From Prochlorococcus sp. AG-402-P18 (lineage in GTDB: Bacteria; Cyanobacteriota; Cyanobacteriia; PCC-6307; Cyanobiaceae), in contig QCJC01000015.1 in NCBI GenBank assembly GCA_003216275.1, positions 1 to 39,267 on the forward strand: a stretch of 39,267 nucleotides of DNA. Direction: 5' to 3'. Both the position numbers and the translations under genes were made by a program. A model generated the notes under the pieces. It was not told the origin of the DNA. It made no database searches and worked only from the letters and a program-made list of their open reading frames with translations. Of the stretch, positions 8,139 through 14,258 are shown piece by piece (the first letter of the stretch is position 1; the number at the start of each line of letters is the position of its first letter).

Positions 8139-8753
8139 ATGGATCTATCTCCGACAGAAGTGGTCGACCTAGCGAATGTCAGCTTAAACGGCGAAGTGAC
8201 CAAGGGGCTGGTGCCCGCCCAAGTCGAATACGTAAAAGAATCAGTTATCGAAATAAACGAAGAGCTAAGCTGCGTAGGGCAATCCTTAAGGGCCGTAGCA
8301 GCAAATCTTGCTGATATCAAGGACAACATCAAGCCTGGAAACTGGAGAGCATTCCTGAAATCGGGAGCCATCAATTGCTCGGAAAGGTTCGCAATCGACC
8401 TGGTCAGCGCATACACTAATTGGCTCGGAAGATCAGATATCAATGACATTTTAATTGCGTCGTTAACCCCAAGATCGCTAGCGTTAATGGGAAGCAAAGG
8501 CGTAACAGAGAAAGAACGTCAGAAGGTTTTTCAAGCTGTTGAGAACGGTGAGAGGATGACCGAAGCGACGGTAAGAGAGATTGTAAAAGGCAGTAAAAGG
8601 AAAGCTAAGACTTCCAAACCTAAGAGTGAGACTGAAAAGGTAAAATTACTTAAAGAAAAAATAGAAAACTACAAAAAAGTAATCAATACGCTTCAAGACG
8701 AGAACACAAAGCTAAGCAAGTTACTATCAAACAGAGAAAAATTAATCCCTTAA
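8139..8753 (+). CDS. Putative DNA-associated protein (DUF3102-like) with C-terminal coiled coil
   Basis: 204 residues from ATG 8139 (MDLSPTEVVDLANVSL); a TTG 60 bases upstream would add 20 residues. The middle (about residues 45-125) has the look of DUF3102-like phage and plasmid proteins: LRAVAANLADIKDNIKPGNW, RAFLKSGAINCSERFAIDLV, then LTPRSLALMGS. After a KGSKRKAKTSK basic linker, the last 40 residues form a leucine-heptad coiled coil (VKLLKEKIENYKKVINTLQ). Codons in 8140-8500 are clearly GC-richer than the surroundings, while the coiled-coil end is AT-rich, which suggests import. It heads a tight operon of four more small genes. The domain assignment is by eye and tentative. Confidence 0.65.
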   Translation: MDLSPTEVVDLANVSLNGEVTKGLVPAQVEYVKESVIEINEELSCVGQSLRAVAANLADIKDNIKPGNWRAFLKSGAINCSERFAIDLVSAYTNWLGRSDINDILIASLTPRSLALMGSKGVTEKERQKVFQAVENGERMTEATVREIVKGSKRKAKTSKPKSETEKVKLLKEKIENYKKVINTLQDENTKLSKLLSNREKLIP

Positions 8754-8797
8754 TAAGTCCTATCTTCCTATAAAATTATCCTATCACTAAGTTAAAA

Positions 8798-8974
8798 ATG
8801 ACAATGAATGAGAATTTACTCTATCAACCCAAAATGAAGGAAATGGGTAAAGATATGATTAATCCTTCTCCACAAGGAATTACGGAAAAACTTCTAGAAA
8901 AATACAAGCCAGTAGCAGGGATTACAGAAATTGAGAGTGAATATAAAATCACAAAATCAAAGGAGTTAAATTAA
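8798..8974 (+). CDS. Hypothetical protein, 58 aa (operon gene 2)
   Basis: ATG 8798 to TAA 8974. The product is polar and soluble, with Met and Lys rich N-terminus (YQPKMKEMGKDMINPSPQGI) and ending SKELN. No recognised motif. It lies 44 bp after the GC-rich gene and one base before the next ATG, so it is probably co-transcribed. An in-frame second ATG two codons later is an alternative start. Confidence 0.5.
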   Translation: MTMNENLLYQPKMKEMGKDMINPSPQGITEKLLEKYKPVAGITEIESEYKITKSKELN

Positions 8975-8975
8975 A

Positions 8976-9137
8976 ATGAATAAAAATTCTAACTCCAGAA
9001 ATGGATTCATCCATCTTTACAATCCTAAGAAAGAGGGATTGGGATCATATGATGTTCATTATATTAATGGATATAAAAATAGTAAATTAGATAAAAAGCA
9101 ACAGCAGAAACTATCTAATGAGAGGAATGCAGCATGA
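8976..9137 (+). CDS. Hypothetical protein, 53 aa (operon gene 3)
   Basis: The ATG at 8976 is preceded by AGGAG at a spacing of about 10 bases, a better ribosome site than most here. The protein is polar and aromatic (NGFIHLYNPKKEGLGSYDVH) and ends KLSNERNAA. Its stop overlaps the next start in ATGA (9134-9137), a sign of translational coupling. Function unknown. Confidence 0.55.
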   Translation: MNKNSNSRNGFIHLYNPKKEGLGSYDVHYINGYKNSKLDKKQQQKLSNERNAA

Positions 9138-9454
9138 TTCCGTTCATTAGATGTCTTGCCGAGTTAAGGGCAATTACTAATCAAAGACATAGAAAAAGTA
9201 TAGGAAAAAATAACCATGAGTTTAATAGTTTAACAGAAGATAGTGGGCAGAGAAAAAGATATATTGGCTATGTAATTGAAAATAAAGTATGTTTGCCTAA
9301 TCTGCCTAAAGGGAAAAGACGAAAGTGGACAAGAGGCAAAGAGGCTGTATCGAAGTTCTTCAATGAGTTAGATTATAATAATCAGATACAATCATCCTAT
9401 GACTTAACGCTGTTAGAGAACCAAAACTATTATGATCAAAAGGATGTTGCCTAA
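9134..9454 (+). CDS. Basic hypothetical protein, 106 aa (operon gene 4)
   Basis: Starts inside the ATGA overlap with the preceding ORF and ends in TAATG overlapping the following one. The protein is basic. The middle carries KRYIGYVIENKVCLPNLPKG followed by KRRKWTRGKEAVSKFF, which could bind nucleic acid, and the tail is Asn/Tyr rich. No defined domain is recognised. Overlaps on both sides support a real operon gene rather than a chance ORF. Confidence 0.6.
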   Translation: MIPFIRCLAELRAITNQRHRKSIGKNNHEFNSLTEDSGQRKRYIGYVIENKVCLPNLPKGKRRKWTRGKEAVSKFFNELDYNNQIQSSYDLTLLENQNYYDQKDVA

Positions 9455-9780
9455 TGCTAAAAAAGCTAATTAAACTGATTGAGACATTATCATTTTTATG
9501 TGTTATTTCCTATTTTTTTCTACATAGTATAATTTTCGTACTTTTTGGTATTTGCTTATCTCTATTGGCTATCAATAAGAGTTTTAATAATAATATGAAA
9601 ACATTATTAAGAGAATTAGAAAGTGAAGAAGAAATTATAAGTGCATTGGATTTAGAAGTTGAAAAATCAAAAGATTCTATGTTAAAGCAAAATTCATCAA
9701 ATCTAAGATTGGTCGAAGAAATAGAAGAATTAGGATTTATACCTTCAATAAAGAGAAATAAGGAGGATAAGATTGCTTAG
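9454..9780 (+). CDS. Membrane-anchored coiled-coil protein, 108 aa (operon gene 5)
   Basis: ATG shares a base with the previous stop. Residues about 10-42 form one or two closely spaced hydrophobic segments (SFLCVISYFFLHSIIFVLFG). A cytoplasmic-looking coiled-coil follows (LLRELESEEEIISALDLEVE), then a short Lys-rich end. This would place the operon's last product at the membrane. No homologous family recognised. About 170 bp of AT-rich DNA without a gene follow. Confidence 0.55.
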   Translation: MLKKLIKLIETLSFLCVISYFFLHSIIFVLFGICLSLLAINKSFNNNMKTLLRELESEEEIISALDLEVEKSKDSMLKQNSSNLRLVEEIEELGFIPSIKRNKEDKIA

Positions 9781-9951
9781 TAGATTTATATATATACTTG
9801 TTAACAGAAAAACATTAATCTATAATTAATCTAATGATATAAAGATGTATCGTTGGCAGAAATAATGTTGATATAATATGTTAGATAAAACAAATATACT
9901 ACTGTACAACTAGGTAATAAAAAGTTAACATAGTATACATGCTTAGATTTA

Positions 9952-10146
9952 ATGATTGAAAATCAAAATGATATAGAGGATACATTAGTTAGAGGCTTAT
10001 CGCATATTTTGAAGCGAACTGTAGAAGTAAATCCAGGTGATCAATTAGCAATTGCTCAGGAATATAAAGAATGGATTCATTGCGTCTCAGCCAGTGATTT
10101 TTCAAAACAGGAAATACTAGTAATTGATAAATTTTCATTTAGTTAA
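9952..10146 (+). CDS. Small protein, 64 aa, paralogous to the one at 12985
   Basis: ATG 9952 to TAA 10146. The product is small, soluble and acidic. It aligns without gaps over most of its length with the 66-residue protein encoded at 12985-13185: shared features are an N-terminal E-x-I/E-x-T-L region and the core AQEYKEWI versus YQEFKEWI, followed by QEIL. Two diverged copies about 3 kb apart argue for a real family. No known domain recognised. Confidence 0.6.
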   Translation: MIENQNDIEDTLVRGLSHILKRTVEVNPGDQLAIAQEYKEWIHCVSASDFSKQEILVIDKFSFS

Positions 10147-10231
10147 CAAAAACTTTTTTAGAAATATTATATTTATTGATAATTTACTAATATCAAAATT
10201 TAAAGTTATAGGTTATTCTTAAATCGCTAAC

Positions 10232-10519
10232 TTGCAAGCCGTTGACAACGCGATAGTACGCATGTACTATCAGGAGGTAGTGCTAAGGAAAATCCTAGTT
10301 ATTACCTTTTTGCTGGCATTATTTAATTTCCTGATCATGCTTAATAAATTGGTTTATAAAAAAGGCTTCTTCTCATCTTTACAAACCCAAATAGCTAAAT
10401 CATCTGATGAAATCTTCACGCACTTCAAAATTGGAATCAACTACGAAACAAAAGCTTTCAAACGCACCAGGAATAGGCATGGATTCTCTCATAACAAACT
10501 CATCAAGAGAATTAGTTGA
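10232..10519 (+). CDS. Doubtful ORF, one membrane segment, 95 aa
   Basis: The longest reading opens with TTG. The first codons are less AT-rich than the surroundings, then a strong hydrophobic segment (ILVITFLLALFNFLIMLNKL) is followed by a basic tail. ATG 10262 and GTG 10280 lie in frame. AGGAGG at 10272 is only two bases from the GTG, too close for normal use. The 3' third overlaps the plus-strand ORF at 10407 in another frame, so one of the two is probably wrong, or both are parts of one frameshifted gene. Confidence 0.3.
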   Translation: MQAVDNAIVRMYYQEVVLRKILVITFLLALFNFLIMLNKLVYKKGFFSSLQTQIAKSSDEIFTHFKIGINYETKAFKRTRNRHGFSHNKLIKRIS

Positions 10520-10604
10520 GTTTTATTGGATCAATAGAAAAAGGTTTTCAGGGGCATATAAAAATTTCCCAACCAATTCAGAGAAAATACAAAAAAATTA
10601 TTGA
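10407..10604 (+). CDS. Hypothetical small basic protein, up to 65 aa
   Basis: The ORF ends TGA at 10604. The convincing part begins at the internal ATG 10479 (MDSLITNSSRELVEFYWINR), giving 41 residues ending FPTNSEKIQKNY. The 5' part (residues 1-24) is Ser/Lys rich. It overlaps the ORF at 10232 in a different frame. No family recognised; moderately plausible from its amino-acid composition alone. Confidence 0.35.
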   Translation: MKSSRTSKLESTTKQKLSNAPGIGMDSLITNSSRELVEFYWINRKRFSGAYKNFPTNSEKIQKNY

Positions 10605-10772
10605 CCTACAAGTTCTAATTTAATTTTTAATCTTTTTCAATAATCATCAAATGAGATAAACCTTAATTCTAAATAATCAAGTTTTCATATTTCTAGTTTA
10701 TAAATAACTTCTTTTTGTTATTAAGATATTAATTAATCACAAAATTTAGCCTAAATAATAAAAATAATTGGA

Positions 10773-10991
10773 CTATTTCTTATAAGGTGGCTCTTTAAAT
10801 AAGTTTGGAGCTAGTATTAGAAATAATATCCACCAAATAATAATAAAGAAACCTAATATTGAAGAAATTAAAAGATTGTTGAATATTATCCAACTAGAAG
10901 TTAGCAATAATGTGCCAAAACTAATTATTGACCAAGGTTGACACCAGTAAGGTTTTAATTCCCAAAATTTATTTTTTGAATCTGAGTCCAT
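10773..10991 (-). CDS. Small membrane protein of the cyanobacterial DUF6737 type, 72 aa
   Basis: The start chosen is ATG 10991 (MDSDSKNKFW); a TTG at 11012 would add seven residues and overlap the upstream stop. The N-terminus FWELKPYWCQPWSIISFG is a family hallmark. It is followed by two hydrophobic segments (about residues 20-38 and 42-62) with IWWILFLILAPNLF near the end. This pattern is common in small uncharacterised cyanobacterial proteins that I associate with DUF6737. It is the second gene behind the repeat protein at 11009-11368 and is probably co-transcribed with it. Confidence 0.7.
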   Translation of the reverse strand: MDSDSKNKFWELKPYWCQPWSIISFGTLLLTSSWIIFNNLLISSILGFFIIIWWILFLILAPNLFKEPPYKK

Positions 10992-11008
10992 CAAGCAAAT
11001 TTGTAAAA

Positions 11009-11368
11009 TCAACCCATAATAACCTCTCCATCAGATTTATCTTCTCCACCAGGTCTTTCTTCCTCAACAGGCTTTTCTTCCTCAACAGGCTTTTCTTCTC
11101 CAAAAGGTCTTTCTTCTTCAACAGGCTTTTCTTCCTCAATGGGCTTGATTTCTACAATATTCTCTATTGAGGTATTGGAAGAGGTGTCAGAGAGAATCTG
11201 AGAAGCCTCCTTATCTTTCTCAGACTCAGTACCCTTAAGCAAAAACTTTAAAACATATCGAAGAGATACAAACAAAGCAATTGGCAGAACAAATCCCAAA
11301 AGCAATTTATAGAGAATTACACCTATGCCAAGCACAGCAATAGCTATAATGATGTTTTTGCTGTTCAT
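11009..11368 (-). CDS. Membrane-anchored protein with acidic EEKPVE repeats, 119 aa
   Basis: Residues about 5-40 hold two hydrophobic stretches (IIIAIAVLGIGVILYKLLLG, then VLPIALFVSLRYVLKFLL). A polar linker leads into six imperfect six-residue repeats of the type EEKPVE/EERPxG (about residues 78-110), ending GEVIMG. The tail would be an extended charged arm. The DNA repeats are 18 bp long, so the count can change by slippage. The gene lies just upstream of the DUF6737-type gene on the same strand. Confidence 0.65.
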   Translation of the reverse strand: MNSKNIIIAIAVLGIGVILYKLLLGFVLPIALFVSLRYVLKFLLKGTESEKDKEASQILSDTSSNTSIENIVEIKPIEEEKPVEEERPFGEEKPVEEEKPVEEERPGGEDKSDGEVIMG

Positions 11369-11481
11369 TTGATCTATTTAATCAGTACTAAATCTAAGCT
11401 ATTTCTAGGCTGTCAACATTACATCTTCTTAACACGGTGTCTATTTAAATAATTTAAATTAGAAAAATCTACAAAAATCAA

Positions 11482-11907
11482 ATGCTAATCCAAGAGAGAG
11501 AGTTAAAAAAATTTTTCAATTTATCTTATGGAGAACAAGCCCCATCGAGAGAAGAGTGGGAGTCCTTATACAATAAAGAAGTTAAGTTTATAGACCCTAC
11601 TCAAGAAAAAAATGGCATAAATGCATATATAAAAGCACAAGATGGGTTAATCAAAAGATGTGATGATATTTATCTAGAATCACATTCAATTGCTATAAAT
11701 AAAAATATTGCATTTGTTGAATGGACAATGGGGTTAAAAATAAAAGGTATTGAGTTTTTATATGAAGGGACAACAAGATTAATATTCGATGAAGAAGGTA
11801 AGGTTAAAGAACATAGAGATTATTTTGATTTTTGTTCTAGCACTTTTGGCAATGTACCAATCGTAGGTAGTTTTATTAGATGGCTATACTCAAAGTTTGT
11901 TGACTAA
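11482..11907 (+). CDS. NTF2/SnoaL-like fold protein, 141 aa
   Basis: Length and pattern fit a SnoaL-like, NTF2-fold protein: LYNKEVKFIDPTQEKNGINA at about residues 29-48, then IAFVEWTMGLKIKG, then EGTTRLIFDEEGKVKEHRDY and FDF. The HRDYFD motif after the GTTRL strand is typical of small polyketide-cyclase-like proteins in cyanobacteria. No signal peptide or membrane segment, so cytoplasmic. The ligand or reaction cannot be told. The following 280 bp to 12187 are AT-rich with no gene seen. Confidence 0.8.
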   Translation: MLIQERELKKFFNLSYGEQAPSREEWESLYNKEVKFIDPTQEKNGINAYIKAQDGLIKRCDDIYLESHSIAINKNIAFVEWTMGLKIKGIEFLYEGTTRLIFDEEGKVKEHRDYFDFCSSTFGNVPIVGSFIRWLYSKFVD

Positions 11908-12187
11908 ATTTTCTACGATTTGAAACACATCGAGACTTTATACTGAGTTACTTACAATATTATAAATTATTTTTAGCTTCTAGTAAATTGCTTAAAGATA
12001 AAGAAATTAATTATAAATTTTCAATTTTCAAAAGTATCTAATAAATTAGACATGAAATTTCTATATTTAAATAGAATTTAATTAAATTTCTATATATTTG
12101 ATTTGTACCAGTATGTTTGATTATTTTTATTTATTACGTAAATAATTTTTTTATTAGCTATAACATTATTGGTGCTGTAAGAATTTA

Positions 12188-12550
12188 ATGGAAACATTAG
12201 TTAAAATAATCAAAGAAACCTATGACCATAAAGCATGCTTGGACATTGCCAATAGTGGTTGCTCTAACGGGGCATGTACTAGACATAACTATCAAGCTGA
12301 TACTCTTTTACTCTATATGAGTTACTCAGAAGAAATAATTAAATACACCTCTGAAAAACTTGGATATTCCTTTCTTTCAAATCTTGCCATAGACTTTGGA
12401 TCACCACTTAAAGGAAATAAAGATCAAGATCAATTCTCATGGCAAGAAGTAGTGTCGGCATGTCCAAACAAGGATGATTATAAACATGCTCTTGTATGGA
12501 AATTTATAGAATTAGTTGCCAAAGAGAAAAGTTTAGAACTTCATCAATAA
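12188..12550 (+). CDS. Small phage-type hypothetical protein with GCSNGACTRH motif, 120 aa
   Basis: Soluble, 120 residues. The N-terminal half carries IANSGCSNGACTRHNYQADT followed by a stretch with YSEEIIKYTSEKLG. I associate this arrangement with small uncharacterised proteins of phages and picocyanobacteria; cysteines at residues about 18, 25 and 30 could bind metal or form a redox pair. The remainder is helical, ending in a basic tail (VAKEKSLELHQ). No enzyme assignment is justified. Confidence 0.6.
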   Translation: METLVKIIKETYDHKACLDIANSGCSNGACTRHNYQADTLLLYMSYSEEIIKYTSEKLGYSFLSNLAIDFGSPLKGNKDQDQFSWQEVVSACPNKDDYKHALVWKFIELVAKEKSLELHQ

Positions 12551-12583
12551 AATAGAAACTTAATAAGAGAAGCTAATATTCAG

Positions 12584-12784
12584 CTATTTAAATATTGCTG
12601 ATACGGCTGATTTGATATTGAATAAGAATTCGATCATTGGTCTCATCCACGGAGGATGGAAAAATAAATACACTAATATAAAGAAAATTATTGCTCCAAT
12701 TATTCCATAAAATTGAATCTCAATTTCTTCCCAAATCTCTTCAAATAAATTAACAAATGGCTTGTTATTAGTTTCTCTAATCAT
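12584..12784 (-). CDS. Small membrane protein, 66 aa
   Basis: Chosen start ATG 12784 (MIRETNNKPF). ATG 12820 would add a hydrophobic N-terminal segment and TTG 12835 five more residues. A TATAAT sequence lies a little upstream of the chosen ATG and would suit a promoter. A polar first 27 residues with FEEIWEEIEIQFYG lead into one membrane helix (IIGAIIFFILVYLFF), then HPPWMRPMIEFL and a short basic end. Family not recognised. Confidence 0.5.
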   Translation of the reverse strand: MIRETNNKPFVNLFEEIWEEIEIQFYGIIGAIIFFILVYLFFHPPWMRPMIEFLFNIKSAVSAIFK

Positions 12785-12984
12785 TACTAAAAAGATTATC
12801 AAACTATTATATATGACCATACAAAATTCTAACAATAACTACTAATACTATTAAAAACAATGAAAAGGGTTTTATTTTTATATACATTTATTTTAGGTTA
12901 ATAAATTAAATCTATAATTACTTCGACGAATACACAGTCTCAATACTTTTTGGCTAATTTAAAATTGTGTAAACTAATAGAAAA

Positions 12985-13185
12985 TTGAAGAATGAACCAT
13001 CGGTTGAAGAAATTATTACACTCACGCTTAATTGTGTCTTAATTAGGATGACCGAAATTGATAAAATAGATAGGTCTGTGCTTTACCAAGAATTCAAAGA
13101 ATGGATTGAAATTTCTGGGGAAAATGATCAGAACCAAGAGATTCTGTGCTTAAGGCAACTTAAAAACGATTGGAAGATTAATTAG
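12985..13185 (+). CDS. Small protein, 66 aa, paralog of the one at 9952
   Basis: No ATG is available near the start; TTG 12985 gives MKNEPSVEEI, which aligns end to end with the ATG-started paralog at 9952 and so supports the TTG. The shared core is YQEFKEWIEIS versus AQEYKEWIHCV, followed by QEIL. Small, acidic and soluble, with no known domain. Confidence 0.55.
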   Translation: MKNEPSVEEIITLTLNCVLIRMTEIDKIDRSVLYQEFKEWIEISGENDQNQEILCLRQLKNDWKIN

Positions 13186-13280
13186 GAAAACTTATAATTA
13201 GCTATAAACTATCCCTGGAATTATCTTTCGAAATCCCCATTCTCAAATGAAAGCCTTTAAGATAATTAAAAAATTCAATA

Positions 13281-13547
13281 ATGTTAAATCCATTCCTTTC
13301 TTTCCTTTTCTCAACCTTGCTCTGGGTTCAAGTGCCTCAGTGGAACGATAATTGGTCAAAATGCGCCGTAGATATACCCGATTCTGCTTGTCACTGGTAT
13401 ATCGTATCCCCAGATAATACTTTTGGTAAGGGATTTAATTGGGCAACTGCACCTTGGTTCGATGCAAACGGATTAAACGATGTTGCAAAGATTTCCTCAG
13501 AAACAGTCGTAGAAAAATTGCAATACAGAAAATCACCCACGGTTTAA
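13281..13547 (+). CDS. Small exported protein, 88 aa
   Basis: A short hydrophobic N-terminus (MLNPFLSFLFSTLLWVQV) resembles a signal peptide, although no ideal cleavage site follows. The mature part is Trp-rich (WNDNWSKCAVDIPDSACHWY) with two cysteines at about residues 28 and 37 that could form a disulfide, then NWATAPWFDANG. It is probably periplasmic. No enzymatic motif; family not recognised. Confidence 0.55.
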   Translation: MLNPFLSFLFSTLLWVQVPQWNDNWSKCAVDIPDSACHWYIVSPDNTFGKGFNWATAPWFDANGLNDVAKISSETVVEKLQYRKSPTV

Positions 13548-13608
13548 GTCAACTATAAATTTTGAACTACATAAAATTTTATCTTTCCTAACTATAATCT
13601 AGTAATAA

Positions 13609-14064
13609 TTAATTTCTTATTTCACCTAACACTCTTAGAGCTTCGTTTACATGTGCAGGACCATTTAAAAGGTCGTTAAATATATGTCTGATTACTCCTT
13701 TTGAGTCAACTATATATGTTACTCGACCATCTAGTAATCCAAGTACCTTAGGAACCCCAAAAGCTTTTCTTAAGGAGTTATCAATATCACATAATAAAGG
13801 GAACGGTAGTTTATTTTTGTCAGCAAATGATCTGTGACTTGCTTCATCATCTCCACTCACACCCCATACTTCAGCGCCAAAAAGCTTAAAAAGGTCGTAC
13901 TTATCTCTAAAGCCACAATTCTCAGCAGTGCAACCTGGTGTATCATCTTTGGGATAAAAAAATAAAACTAGTGGCCTGCCCTTTGCTTGGTTATTAGTCC
14001 TAGAAACTCCTAATTGATCAGGGAGTGCAAAATCGGGTATTTGATCTCCCAACTTTAAAGGCAT
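13609..14064 (-). CDS. bcp: Thioredoxin-dependent peroxiredoxin, BCP/PrxQ type
   Basis: Reduces hydrogen peroxide and organic hydroperoxides using thioredoxin. Residues 36-50 read FYPKDDTPGCTAENC: Cys45 is the peroxidatic cysteine in the PxxxTxxC site, and Cys50 five residues later is the resolving cysteine of the atypical 2-Cys PrxQ subgroup. The 151-residue length is standard, and GVPKVLGLLDGRVTYIVD is the usual C-terminal portion. No signal peptide, so cytoplasmic. It ends the accessory stretch that began after glyQ. Confidence 0.95.
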   Translation of the reverse strand: MPLKLGDQIPDFALPDQLGVSRTNNQAKGRPLVLFFYPKDDTPGCTAENCGFRDKYDLFKLFGAEVWGVSGDDEASHRSFADKNKLPFPLLCDIDNSLRKAFGVPKVLGLLDGRVTYIVDSKGVIRHIFNDLLNGPAHVNEALRVLGEIRN

Positions 14065-14258
14065 TTGTTAATTCTGAACTTGTATTAATATTATATAAAA
14101 ATAAGGGACATATTGTAGAGAAAAAGCCTGAAAACTATTTTTACAGGTTTTTATTTAATCTAAAGGCTAAAAATGTATAATGAAAATTCAAAATTTATTA
14201 AGCTTAAATAATACGAATTTTTAATAAAGTATACTAAATTTAAATCAAAAAAAATTCA

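Noticed and set aside
10928-11170. Plus-strand ORF with FLNRLFF repeats
   Set aside because: It is the antisense of the 18-bp EEKPVE repeats of the minus-strand gene.
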